Assembly (NCBI GenBank): GCA_963575745.1
Contig: CAUYUJ010015282.1
Location: 1,351,651 to 1,415,650 of the forward strand
Length of the DNA: 64,000 nucleotides
Direction: 5' to 3'
DNA from: Prorocentrum cordatum
Taxonomy: Eukaryota; Sar; Dinophyceae; Prorocentrales; Prorocentraceae
Shown here: positions 1-8,950 of the stretch, piece by piece
Position numbering within the stretch: the first letter of the stretch is position 1
Layout of the letters: each line of letters opens with the position of its first letter
Made by a program: the position numbers and the translations under genes
Notes under the pieces: model-generated
What the model was told of the DNA's origin: nothing
Databases searched by the model: none
Seen by the model: only the letters and a program-made list of their open reading frames with translations

Positions 1-20
1 TTCGACGTCCTCTCTTCGGG

Positions 21-300
21 GTGTTCAACTCGGTGTGGGAGCAGATTGGCTCGGGCCGTGCTGTGTTGACCAGAGCCAGCCTGGACGAGCTGATGCACAG
101 CTGCCCGCTGATGCCCCTCGCCTCCACCAACCTGAGGGCCGCTACCGCGGGCATCGTCTCGTGCTCTGACGCCAGCGAAGACGGTGCAGATATGTGCACG
201 GCCGTGGGGCGCAGAGGGGGCCGCGAAGTTCCTGGCATCTCTCGGGGGCCCTGAGACCTGGGGCCATCGCATTGCCAGCTACACCGGCTCGTGCACGATC
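21..300 (+). pseudogene. RNase H N-terminal strand (end of RT/RNase H region)
   Basis: In frame 3 the translation runs through LDELMHSCPLMPLAS and then VSCSDASEDGAD. The Asp coded at 168-170 sits in a context like the first catalytic Asp of retroelement RNase H (TDAS followed by small residues). The frame is lost near 215, after which frame 1 continues (GAEGAAKFLASLGG) into the methyltransferase. The remaining RNase H acidic residues are not here but beyond 1580, so the domain appears split by the methyltransferase. Assignment rests on motif resemblance and position and is moderately sure. Confidence 0.5.
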
Positions 301-329
301 GAGCCGACCAGGATCGCCCCAGGGGCTCC

Positions 330-1290
330 GCCGCGCGTCCTGTTGGTGAGCGTGTTTGACGGCATCGGCGGTGCTGCTGTGTCGCTGGTGCGCGCTGGTG
401 CAGCGAGGTCGATAAAGGGGCTCGCCGGGTGCTGAGATCGCGCTGGCCTGGCCTGATCGAGCTGGGCCCAGTCGAGGAAATTCACGACCGACAGCTTGAG
501 GCTCTGGCCATGTTCCAGGATCGGATTGTTGCCGTGGTCGTTGCGGGAGGCAGCCCTTGCCAGGACGCGAGCGGTGTGAACGCCGACCGGCAGGGCGCGC
601 ATGGCGCTCGGAGCGGCCTGTTCAAGCGCATACCCAAGGTGGTGAGCGCACTTGCTCTCGTCATGAAGGTGCCTGTCCATTGGCTTGTGGGAAATGTGCT
701 CTCGATGAGCGCAGAATCCCTCCAGGAGTTCTCCCGCATCCTCCAGACTAGGCCCATCAGCGTGTGCAACTCCCTCTTTACCGAGAGTAGAAGGCCACGA
801 TTGTACTGGTTGTCTTGGAGAGAGGCGGCCCTCAAGCTCCCCGGGGCGCACGTGGAGCCCAAGGCCAACTACGACCTCATCAGGGCGCTCCAGGTCCCGA
901 AGGCTCCTGCAAGCTCTTGGGTTGCCTCAGGGTGCTCCAGGGCTTCGGACAAGGGCCCAGTCTGCACGTTTCTCCAGCGGCGGAAGAAGACTGCCCCGCA
1001 CAAGCCTGCAGGTTTATCGGCAGCAAGCCCAGAGGCCATCCAGAGGTGGACCCAGGACCTGCACGCGTACCCTCCGTACCAGTACGAGCTAGTTCACATG
1101 ATTCGGGACTCCAAGGGGGACTTGAGGCCTTTGTGTGCCACGGAGAAGGAGTGCTCATGGGATTCCCTCGCCACTACTCGTCGTCCGTAGCCAGCTCGGG
1201 CTCCAGCCGTGGCAGCGTTGAGAACGATCGCTGCAGCCTCTTGGGGAACGCGTTCGCCTGCTGCGTCGTTAGCTGGCTGTTCCTCGGTCT
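330..1290 (+). pseudogene. C5 cytosine DNA methyltransferase domain (frameshifted)
   Basis: Enzymes of this family transfer a methyl group from SAM to C5 of cytosine. Motif I is VFDGIGGAAVSLVRAG (about 345-405, frame 1). Motif IV with the catalytic Cys is GGSPCQDAS (about 545-575, frame 3). Motif VI reads GNV at 689-697 instead of ENV. Motif VIII is RRPRLYW (about 790-812). Motifs IX/X are LMGFPRHY and GNAFACCVVSWLF (1155-1175 and 1245-1285, frame 2). The frame changes near 425 and near 1150, exactly where conserved sequence continues in another frame, so the copy is broken. The target-recognition part between VIII and IX is short, as in retroelement DNMTs. It lies between the first strand and the Glu helix of the RNase H. 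The missing motif VI Glu suggests the copy was also catalytically impaired. Confidence 0.85.
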
Positions 1291-1579
1291 GAAGTGCCAG
1301 TTGGGCGGGCCCGTCAGGGCGACCGACCTCGAGGGGGTCACGAGCGATTTGGAGGTAAAGGACTTACTCGACGAGTCGGTGGAGTTCTCGAAGGACCCCA
1401 TCAAGGAAACCTCCATCGGCCGCAAGCTGGTCGAGATTTTCTGGACGATTGCCGAGAAGTCGGGGAGTGACATCCGCCTCGACCTCGGCGCGCCTTTCCG
1501 CCCCAAGGCGTGGCCGCGATCCTCGATTGACCCGGCGCTGTGGCGCTGGCGGTCGACGCTGTCCTTCCCGTGGCCGAAG

Positions 1580-1902
1580 TCGTCGAGGGAGCTGCATATC
1601 AACGCGCTCGAGTTGAAGGCGGTGAACGCTTCCTTGCGGCACAGGACTCGCACTACCTCGTTCAGGAGCGCGAAGGTTCTGCACCTTGTCGATTCCCAAG
1701 TTGTGGCCTCGATGCTGACCCGCGACCGCACGTCATCGGGGAAGCTTCGGGGACTCGCTCGACAGTGCGCTGCTATACTGCTATACTCGTCAGCTCAGAC
1801 TTGTACGTGGGCGTTGGGTATATCAATGCCAAGCTCAACCCAAGTGATCGGCCGTCCAGAGAGTTCTTGATTAAGAAATGGCGCCGAAAAGGGTCCAAGT
1901 GA
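1580..1902 (+). pseudogene. RNase H C-terminal part
   Basis: Frame 2 gives HINALELKAV (Glu helix, about 1597-1626) and LHLVDSQVV (second Asp, about 1681-1707). Near 1780 the reading moves to frame 1, where NAKLNPSDRPSR supplies the last acidic region (about 1825-1860) before a stop at 1900-1902. The pattern E, then D, then NPxDxxSR is typical of RNase H in tyrosine-recombinase retroelements. One frameshift breaks it. The end overlaps the start of the recombinase frame by 25 nt, so in the intact element the recombinase was probably a separate, overlapping ORF. Confidence 0.7.
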
Positions 1903-2862
1903 CAGCTCGCGGCGGCAGGCGTCGCAGCTGGTTGCATGTGCGTTCTCAAGTCAGTAAGCGAGGCGCGCGGTTGCGCGACCTACAGGTCACTAAAGCCACG
2001 CGTGATCGGCATGTTCGATGTGCCGGTCGCCTCTTTGTGTGGTGGAAGGCGCACAGTGTGAAGCTGTCCTCGCTCAACGACGTGGACAAAAACCTCAGCT
2101 TGTACATAGAAGCGTGTTGGGCAGAGCTGGAGCCGCTGTACCTGGTGGTCAATGCGACAGCGGCTTTGCAGTGGATGATGCCCTCCTTGAAGGGCAACCT
2201 GCAGCAGAGTTGGAGCCTGGTGCGAGCGTGGGAGAGGCAGTGCACGCCTTGTCGGGCGACGCCGTTCACGGCCGACATGGTCCTAGGCTTGGCAGCTGCA
2301 GCGTGGGGCCTCGGCTGGGAAGGTCTGGCGACCGCGATGCTCGTCGGTTTCGACATTTTCATGCGCACAGGCGAGCTGCTGGCTCTCAGACGGCGGCGCA
2401 TCCTTGTCAAAGGTGAGCGGGCAGTTATTCACATCGAGGCCTCAAAGGTGGGACTGCGAACTGGCTTTTCAGAAGTGGTTTCTCTCAAAGACGGAGTGTC
2501 TCGAAAGATCCTACCCTAAATACAGATGCATGCAGCTGGGGTCGGAAGATCTGCTGCGTGGAGCGACGGCGCCTGAAGTTCGAAAGCAGTTGTCCTGGTT
2601 GCTTCAGATGTTCGACCTTCAGGACCGAGGGTTCACAATGTACAGCCTCCGCAGAGGAGGTGCGACCGCCCACTTCACCCGCCATAGAAATATGGAGTAT
2701 GCTCTTCAACAGGGCCGGTGGGACGGCGCGAAAGTAGCCAGAATGTACTTGTCTCAGGCAGTTGCTGATACCGTCGCTCTCACCCTTCTGCCTAGCACCA
2801 AGGATAGAATTCGAGCTGCCGCTCTCCGCTGGAAATATATTTTAAGACAGCTGAGGTTGTAA
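1878..2862 (+). pseudogene. Tyrosine recombinase (integrase) of the retroelement, frameshifted
   Basis: Starts with ATG at 1878 (MAPKRVQVTARG) in frame 3. An N-terminal helical, SAM-like part is followed by the catalytic core beginning FMRTGELLALRRRR (first catalytic Arg, about 2358). The frame ends at 2519, while conserved sequence resumes in frame 1 and runs to the stop at 2862. That part holds MYSLRRGGAT (the second-Arg box, with Tyr where the usual box has His), QQGRWDG and ARMYLSQA with the presumptive nucleophilic Tyr. Family members integrate circular cDNA without making target duplications. One frameshift near 2500 disables it. The family call is confident; activity of this copy is excluded by the frameshift. 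Confidence 0.82.
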
Positions 2863-2951
2863 GACTTGAATTGTAAATTCGATCCAGTGGTACCTTACCC
2901 GATGGCATCAGTTTAAAATAGGTCGGCAGAGCCACAATAGGGGGACGTGGA

Positions 2952-3227
2952 AGGCTCTCGAGGGGTGGCCCCGGGGGTTTAACACGTTAAACTGTGTTTC
3001 TTGGTGTTTGCGGGGCCAATTGTACTCGGCGGGCTGCCTTACCCTGTAGGGGTCAGTGCGGCCGGCGAGCCAAGCTCGCTGGCTAGCTCGCTGACCTGCT
3101 GGAGGGTGCTGGTGCTCGCCGTGCATGGGCCCCTGCCAGGTCCCGGCGGCCGTTTCTCCTCGAGTGTGCTTGAGCCTCGTGCACTTTGAACCTGTGGCGG
3201 CGCGACGCCCAAAAAGAGGAAGCCCCA
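2952..3227 (+). repeat. Terminal direct repeat, copy 1 (B1)
   Basis: A 276-bp segment beginning AGGCTCTCGAGGGGTGG and ending AGGAAGCCCCA. It recurs at 3432-3708 with only a handful of substitutions and one extra G. It begins 90 bp after the recombinase stop codon, so it most likely belongs to the 3' end of the retroelement. Confidence 0.9.
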
Positions 3228-3431
3228 AACATGTAACGTAACACCCTCGGGGTTGGGCGTATGTTTGGACCTCTTAGGCAAAGCGCCGCCGTCGAGCGAG
3301 CAGGTGATATATAGTGTTCGCCCGACGGGCCTCGGGAGAGCTCAGGGTGAACACTCCTTCGCTCGATCGTTCCGTAGGTGTACGGCTCAAGCGGCCCTCC
3401 GTCCATCCCCAATTCTGCCACCTTTTAGGTC
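3228..3431 (+). repeat. Unique segment between the direct repeats (candidate A2)
   Basis: A 204-bp segment sandwiched between the two 276-bp repeats. In PAT/Ngaro-type elements the 3' end has the order B1-A2-B2, with A1 at the 5' end. This segment would be A2, and A1 should lie to the left of the window. It contains a spliced-leader-like stretch at 3371-3391. Confidence 0.5.
3371..3391 (+). other. Spliced-leader-like sequence
   Basis: The 21-nt stretch starts TCCGTAG and ends GGCTCAAG. These are the first 7 and last 8 bases of the 22-nt dinoflagellate spliced leader; the middle (GTGTAC) differs. It may be a degenerate leader captured when trans-spliced element RNA was reverse transcribed. 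Chance similarity cannot be excluded. Confidence 0.45.
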
Positions 3432-3705
3432 AGGCTCTCGAGGGGTGGCCCCGGGGGGTTTAACACGTTAAACTGTGTTTCTTGGTGTTTGCGGGGCCAA
3501 TTGTACTCGGCGGGCTGCCTTACCCTCTAGGGGTCAGTGCGGCCGGCGAGCCAAGCTCGCTGGCTAGCTCGCTGACCTGCTGGAGGGTGCTGGTGCTCGC
3601 CGTGTATGGGCCCCTGCCAGGTCCCAGTGGCCGTTTCTCCTCGAGTGTGCTTGAGCCTCGTGCACTTTGAACCTGTGGCGGCGCGACGCCCAAAAAGAGG
3701 AAGCC

Positions 3706-3708
<3 letters not shown>
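3432..3708 (+). repeat. Terminal direct repeat, copy 2 (B2)
   Basis: Second copy of the 276-bp repeat, about 98 percent identical to the first. It ends at AGGAAGCCCCA, immediately followed by an AT dinucleotide run, and is the probable right end of the retroelement. Confidence 0.88.

Positions 3709-3750
<42 letters not shown>
3708..3750. repeat. (AT)n microsatellite
   Basis: About 40 bp of uninterrupted TA repeats directly after the retroelement end. Confidence 0.95.
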
Positions 3751-3752
<2 letters not shown>

Positions 3753-3884
3753 CTGCTCGCGTTCACGCGAATTCTCAAGAGAACAGTCACGCGCCCGTGC
3801 GCACGTGCCGGGGGGGGCACGATCCTTGTAAACTAAACATATCCACATGCGGGCCCTCGCGCCGGTCGGCTGTGCGGGCATGTC

Positions 3885-4030
3885 GAAATCTTTGCCATCG
3901 CCGTCGAAGCTATCATCAGCATCGTCGTCATCGCCGTCGAAATCATCATCATCATCATCAGCATCAGCATCAGCACCATCATCATCATCGTCATCGCTAC
4001 CACCATCGCTACTACCTCCATCGTGCGTAC
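3885..4030. repeat. Degenerate ATC/GTC trinucleotide array
   Basis: Mixed CATCGTCAT-type triplets. The remainder of 3751-4263 shows no recognisable gene. Long Ser/His-rich frames over it are products of the triplet repeat. Confidence 0.85.
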
Positions 4031-4263
4031 GTCCGTCGACGTTGCCATGGTGCCGCGCCCCCCCGAATCACCGACTCGCATTCAAATGCCCGCGCGCCAG
4101 CGCGGCCTGCGAGAGACGCCGAGGAACTCCCATTGGTCTACGCCACCGCGGCCGCGTCGGTTTCACCAGGCTGTCTGGCAGTTCTGCGTGCGAGCCTGTG
4201 CGCGCCAGCGCTGCCGCAGCGAAGCGCCTACCAACGCCAAGCTGTCATCGCAATCGCTGCCGC

Positions 4264-4410
4264 ATGGGCTTTGCAAACCAACTTGCGGGTGTGTGGGTGG
4301 GGTGATCGCGCGGCGGGTTTGACATCGCATCGCGAACAAACATCAGCTGCACCACGCAGATTGAAACAGTAAATTGCGCCACGTAGATTGTACCACGCTG
4401 ATTCTCTTTC
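4264..4410 (+). repeat. Dispersed repeat, copy 1
   Basis: Begins TTTGCAAACCAACTTGCGGG and continues into short degenerate units of the type TTGCRCCACGTAGATTG. The same start and the same units recur at 6018-6260. In both cases a trinucleotide array lies upstream. Confidence 0.6.
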
Positions 4411-5254
4411 TAAAAAGAGAATAGACTCTACCCCCCCCCCCGCGTTATCCGCCCCCCTCTTGGGTATGTAAATCATTTATGATTATGACCACATGTCCAT
4501 CTTAGATATGATTTTACACTTTCCCAGGGGGGCCGGGATCGCTACCCTTGAGATTCCTTCGTAAAAAAAAAAACTCCGGATTCCATAATAACGTAGGGGG
4601 GGTCACATTTGGGGGGGATCTGATTTGAGCTGTCTTGGAGGGTTCGGGGGGGTCTGGGCAAAGGGCCGCCCTTTCATGGATGGTCTGGGGGGGTCTAAAA
4701 CTTGTGGTCTGGGAGGATTGTGACCCCTCCCTTTTATTACGAAATCTGGAGTACGCGGGGACATTTGTTGTTCTAACATATCATTTTTTCACGACCCCCT
4801 TGCAAAACCAGAGACGCAGTGCACACGCGCGCGTCGTCGCGCGCGCATGCCGAAATTATCCAAAAACCTTCGGTGTCGGAAGGATTTCGCCATCGAGATT
4901 CCAATAAACATACGAAAACACAGGGGGGTCGCAACACGGACTTGCTTTAAAAGCTTACGCGCGAACTCTTGCGAAATCTTTTCAGAAAACCATAGGTTTT
5001 TCAATATTTTCACAACATGCTACCAAACGGGCTTCGCGCGCGCGCATGTCGAAATTTGTCGAACGCCCTTGCGCGTGTGCCGTCGCGGGAATCCTCTGCA
5101 AAAAATGGGACGAAGTGCAGACGCGCGCGTCGTCGCGCGCGTATGCCGAAATCCTTCAAAATCCATCGGTTTCGGAAGGACTTCAAAATCGTGTGTCCAA
5201 AAAACATACAAAAACATAAGGTTTCGCAACACGGATGTTCAACAAACGCGTGCG
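4411..5254. other. No gene seen; imperfect ~290-bp-spaced duplication
   Basis: Holds C/G homopolymer runs and two diverged copies of a ~130-bp stretch (about 4810-4940 and 5105-5240). Both contain CGCGCGCGTCGTCGCGCGCG-like sequence, then GCCGAAAT, TCGGAAGGA and finally GCAACACGGA. No frame with coding character. Confidence 0.55.
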
Positions 5255-5483
5255 CGCGCGTTCTTGCGTCGTCGTCGTCGTCGTCGCCGTCATCCTTCCT
5301 CCCGCGTCGTCGTCGTCGTCGTCGCCTACGTCGTCCTCTGCCGTTCCTCGTGTTCGTCGTCGTCCTCTTTGGCGTCGTGGTCATTTCCGTCGTCGTTGTC
5401 GCCGTGGTCGTCCTTCCTCCGCCTCCCTCGTCGTCGACGTCGTCCGTCGTCGGCGTCTCGTCGTCGTCCCTCCTATTTCGTCG

Positions 5484-5515
<32 letters not shown>

Positions 5516-5705
5516 TTCCCCCCTCCCTCGTCGTTGTCGTCGTCGGCGTCGCCGTCCTTCCTCCTTCTTCGTCGTTCGCGTCGTCGCCGTCCTCCCTCCT
5601 CCCTCGTCGTTGTCGTCGTTGTCGCCGTCGTCGTCCTCCCTCCTCCCTCGTCGTCGTCGTCGGCGTCGGCGTCGTCGTCGTCGTCTTCGTCGTCATCGAC
5701 GTCGG

Positions 5706-5736
<31 letters not shown>

Positions 5737-5990
5737 TGCGTCGTTGACGTCGTCGTCGTCGTCGTCGTCGTCGCTGTCGTCGTTGTCGTCGTCGTCGGCA
5801 TCGTCATCGCCGTCGTTGTCATCGTCGTCGTCATCGGCGTCGGCGTCGGCGTTGGCGTCGTCGTCGGTGTCGTCGTCGTCGTTGTCGTCGTTGTCGCGTC
5901 GTCGGTGTCGTCGTGGTCGTTGTCGGCGGCGTCGTCGTCGTCGTTGTCGCTGTCGTCGTCGGCGTCGCTGTCGTTGCCAAGTGCCATATC
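5255..5990. repeat. Long (GTC)n trinucleotide array
   Basis: About 730 bp of CGT/GTC triplets with scattered substitutions. All long frames across it (poly-Ser, poly-Val, poly-Arg, poly-Thr) are repeat artefacts. Confidence 0.95.
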
Positions 5991-6017
5991 GTAAGTACCC
6001 ACCGTCACGGTCTTAAG

Positions 6018-6260
6018 AGATTTTGTAAACCAAGTTGCGGGTGGCTGGGTGGATGATTGCGTGAGCAGTGGAGTTGTCAATTTCAAGTTCGGCAAGTGAA
6101 TTGCACCACATAGACTGCACCACGTGAATATGGTGTCAGTTAGATTGTACCTCGCTGATTGCACCGCACAAATTGCGCAGCGCGTCGGTTGCACCATATA
6201 TGTTGCGCCACGTAGATAGCACCATGTACAAGACACAACATATTTTACCCAGCCTAAGCT
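6018..6260 (+). repeat. Dispersed repeat, copy 2
   Basis: Starts TTTGTAAACCAAGTTGCGGG, matching 4264. It is followed by a longer run of the TTGCACCACGTAGA-type degenerate units. Like copy 1, it follows a trinucleotide array. Confidence 0.6.
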
Positions 6261-6389
6261 GAACAACTTAACTTGCGCCACCCGTATTCCACAGCATGCA
6301 TTTCTCCACATAAGTTGCGCACCATATAGTGGTAGAACAACACGGTGTTGGGCCCATGGTGGTTAATGCCCGTATAGAAACACACAGAC

Positions 6390-8950
6390 AGTAAGGCTCT
6401 GTTCAAAAATTGACCCACGATTGCCGGAACATGACCGACCCATTGCCACGATTCCGTTAGTATACAAGTTGTTTTCGCGACTCATGTAAAACAGGCTACA
6501 CGAAGCATTCGGCTCACACCAAAGCGCCGACCAAACCGGCTTCCGCCCAGGGCGAAACACCGCCGACCATTTGTTCACATGATCTATTTTGCAAGAAACG
6601 GCGGACGAGTAGCAGGTAACCTGGTACCTCTGTGGGTGGCGACGGTCGACTTCAAATTATCCTGGCGAAGGTCCCAACCATATGCAGTCGTGGGTACCGT
6701 AATTGTGAATATCTGCTTCGGTGAAGCTCCCTATGGGGCCACGAAGCGCTACACTGGGCGGGGGGAACGCTGTACTGTGTGGGTGGTGCGCCGAATTAGG
6801 TTTCCAGGACGCATGCGGACGGTCCCACTGAGGGCTTCGGTGGAGCTCCCTATGGGGCCACGAAGCGCTCTACTGAGTGAGTGAAAATGCCAAATTGGGC
6901 TTCCGGGACGCATGCGGACGGTCCCGCTGGGGGCTTCGGTGGAGCCCCCTTTATGGGGCCACGAAACGCTGCACTGCGCGGGTGAAAATGCCAAATTGCA
7001 TTTCCCGAACGCATACGGACGGTGGCATTGGAGCCTTGGGTGGAGCCCCCTATGGGGCCACGAACCGCTGCACTGGGTGGGTGGAAATGCCAAATTGGGC
7101 TTCCGGGGCGCATGCGGACGGGGGCACTGGGGCCTTCGGTGGAGCTCCTTATGGGGCCACGAACCGCTGTACTGGGTGTCCGAAACGCTGTACTGGGCGT
7201 GCGGGACGCATACGGACGGTAGCAATGGGACCTTCGGTGGGGCTCCTCATGGTGCCACGAAGCGCTGTATTGGGTGGGTGAAACGCAGGGAGGAGGGGGA
7301 GGAAGGCCACGAAACGCTGTACTGGGTGTGCGGGACGCATGCGGACAGTAGCCTTGGGACCTTCGGTGGAGCTCCCTATGGGGCCACGACACGCTGTACT
7401 GGGTGTGCGGGACGCATGCGGACGGTAGCACTGGGACCTTCGGTGGGGCTCCTTATGGGGCCACGAAACGCTGTGCTGGGTGTGCGGGACGCATGCGGAC
7501 GGTAGCACTGGGACCTTCGGTGGGGTTGCCTATGGGGCCACGAAACGCTGTACTGGGTGGGTGAAACGCAGGGAGGAGGGGGAGGAGGGCCACGAAACGC
7601 TGTACTGGGAGTGCGGACGCATGCGGACGGTGGAGGAGGAGGGGGAAGAGGAGGAGAGAAGGAACACGCGGGGACTGTCTCTTCAAAACGAGGACCCAGC
7701 ACCACAGGATGGTTGGGAAAAATTCATGTGATAGTGTCACACACGAGAGCATCTGGGTGGCATTAGCGGAGTAAGGTGTCCAACGACCGTACATACGCCT
7801 TTTGGAAAGAGCCCCAATCCGCACCGATCGCACGAGCAAGCCTTTCTCCATCGAGCGAGGCGCTACACAGGGGGACCCTCTCAGCTTTCTCCTTTTCAAC
7901 AGCGTCACAGAACAATTGATGCGACCACGGACGTCCCATTGGGATGAACAACGGATCGGTTTCCGACTTGGGCACCAGGCTAGGGTAAGATTCAGAAACC
8001 TACGCTTCGCTGAGGACATACTGCGGATATATTCATCTTTTGGTCACATCACGAACATGCTGTCCTCAGCAAGAAAACGTCACACGTCGGCTTACATTTG
8101 CACCCCAACAAGACGAAGGTTCTACACAATGGCCACGGACTTGCTCGCAGGGGACGACCACCAGCACACGAACACGCGAATGGCAACCGAAGTGATACCT
8201 CCTTACCGCTTCATTGAACATTTGGGCACACGGATACAGTTTTCTGGGCAGCACAAAGCCGAATGTTACATCATAATTGCCACTGCGTGGAAGAAATTAT
8301 ATACGCTGAAACAGGAACGAACCGATAGAACGTATTCTTTACGCGACCGGCTCCGGCTCATCATTGGTACGGTTACACCTATTGCGTTGCATGGCAGCGA
8401 AAGGTGGACACTCACAACAGACATGCAAAACACATTGAACAAGGTTCAGCGCCAGATGTTCGGTATGATCGTGCGAGTGCCGAGACGACCAATGTCGCCC
8501 AGTGCGCCCCCAGACGCCTATCAAGGTCTCGACCATGGCGCTCACGCCGTCTCCAACCCCAACATCCAGCCGACCACCGACGACATCGACGCCGACGCCC
8601 TACTGGAATCTTGGCCGGACTAGATCAAACGTGCCACCCACGAAGCGTTACGACGAACTCGTGAATATAATTTGAGCGAATCGGCCACTGTTCACAAGCA
8701 GAAAAAGTGGACATGGGCACAACAAATTGTTTTTATGGATACATCAGAATGGCTGGTGCAAGTTATTAGTTGGGCTCCACACGTTGAGTTGCATACTTCG
8801 ACCCAGCGACGCCCAGGGCGGCCCAAGACTCGATGGATGGATGATGTCAAACATCATGTGCTGACAACCGTTGGTTGCGACAGTTGGGCACGTGTGACAA
8901 AGTCAGAGGAATTCAACCGCGTGCAGGACGAGTTCGGCAAGACGTGAGCG
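6390..8950 (+). pseudogene. LINE-type reverse transcriptase, decayed and interrupted
   Basis: Left part (6390-6658): HDRPIATIPLVYKLFSRLM, an in-frame TAA, then DQTGFRPGRNTADHLFT, then, one frame over, PLWVATVDFK (palm motif A with its catalytic Asp). A satellite-filled insertion follows (6659-7719). The right part resumes with CDSVTHESIWVALAE, a TAA, GVQRPYIRLLERA, TDRTSKPFSIERGATQGDP (motif B) and LRFAEDIL (motif C, FAED instead of F/YADD). Thumb-like sequence follows (RLRLIIGTVTPIALHGSERW). A TAG at 8621-8623 stands where relatives usually have Trp, and the same frame continues to GRPKTRWMDDV and a stop near 8947. The stops, frameshift and altered motif C show it is inactive. The right part lies in one frame throughout. 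Confidence 0.85.
6659..7719 (+). mobile_element. TIR element filled with a ~100-bp satellite, copy 1
   Basis: The left end is ATCCTGGCGAAGGTCCCAAC and on to GTGGGTAC. The right end, read backwards, is TTCCCAACCAT followed by GCTGGGTCC, so the ends form imperfect inverted repeats. AAATT stands on both sides (6654-6658 and 7720-7724). Removing the insert brings DFK next to DSV of the LINE palm motif. Inside are about ten units of ~80-103 bp (TATGGGGCCACGAAACGCTG to CTTCGGTGG) and a GGA-rich tract. No transposase is inside, so it is non-autonomous. A second, longer copy lies at 39417-42407 on the other strand. Confidence 0.75.

Larger units (their letters stand above)
1..3708 (+). mobile_element. 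3' part of a DNA-methyltransferase-carrying tyrosine-recombinase retroelement
   Basis: Reading left to right one sees the start of an RNase H domain (21-215), a C5 cytosine methyltransferase (330-1290), the rest of RNase H (1580-1900), a tyrosine recombinase (1878-2862) and then two 276-bp direct repeats separated by 204 bp. RNase H plus tyrosine recombinase plus split repeats is the signature of DIRS/PAT-like retroelements. Retrotransposons with DNMTs are established for dinoflagellates. The reverse transcriptase should lie just left of the window. At least five frameshifts across the coding modules mark this copy as dead. The family assignment is inferred from domain order; no reverse transcriptase is visible here. 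Confidence 0.8.

Noticed and set aside
1183-1205. TCCGTAGCCA with GGCTC, another spliced-leader-like match
   Set aside because: It lies in conserved methyltransferase coding sequence (RHYSSSVASSGSS) between motifs IX and X, so the likeness is most likely chance.
5010-6311. Long frames rich in Thr, Val, Ser, Arg on both strands
   Set aside because: They only read the GTC array in different frames; no complex sequence supports a protein.
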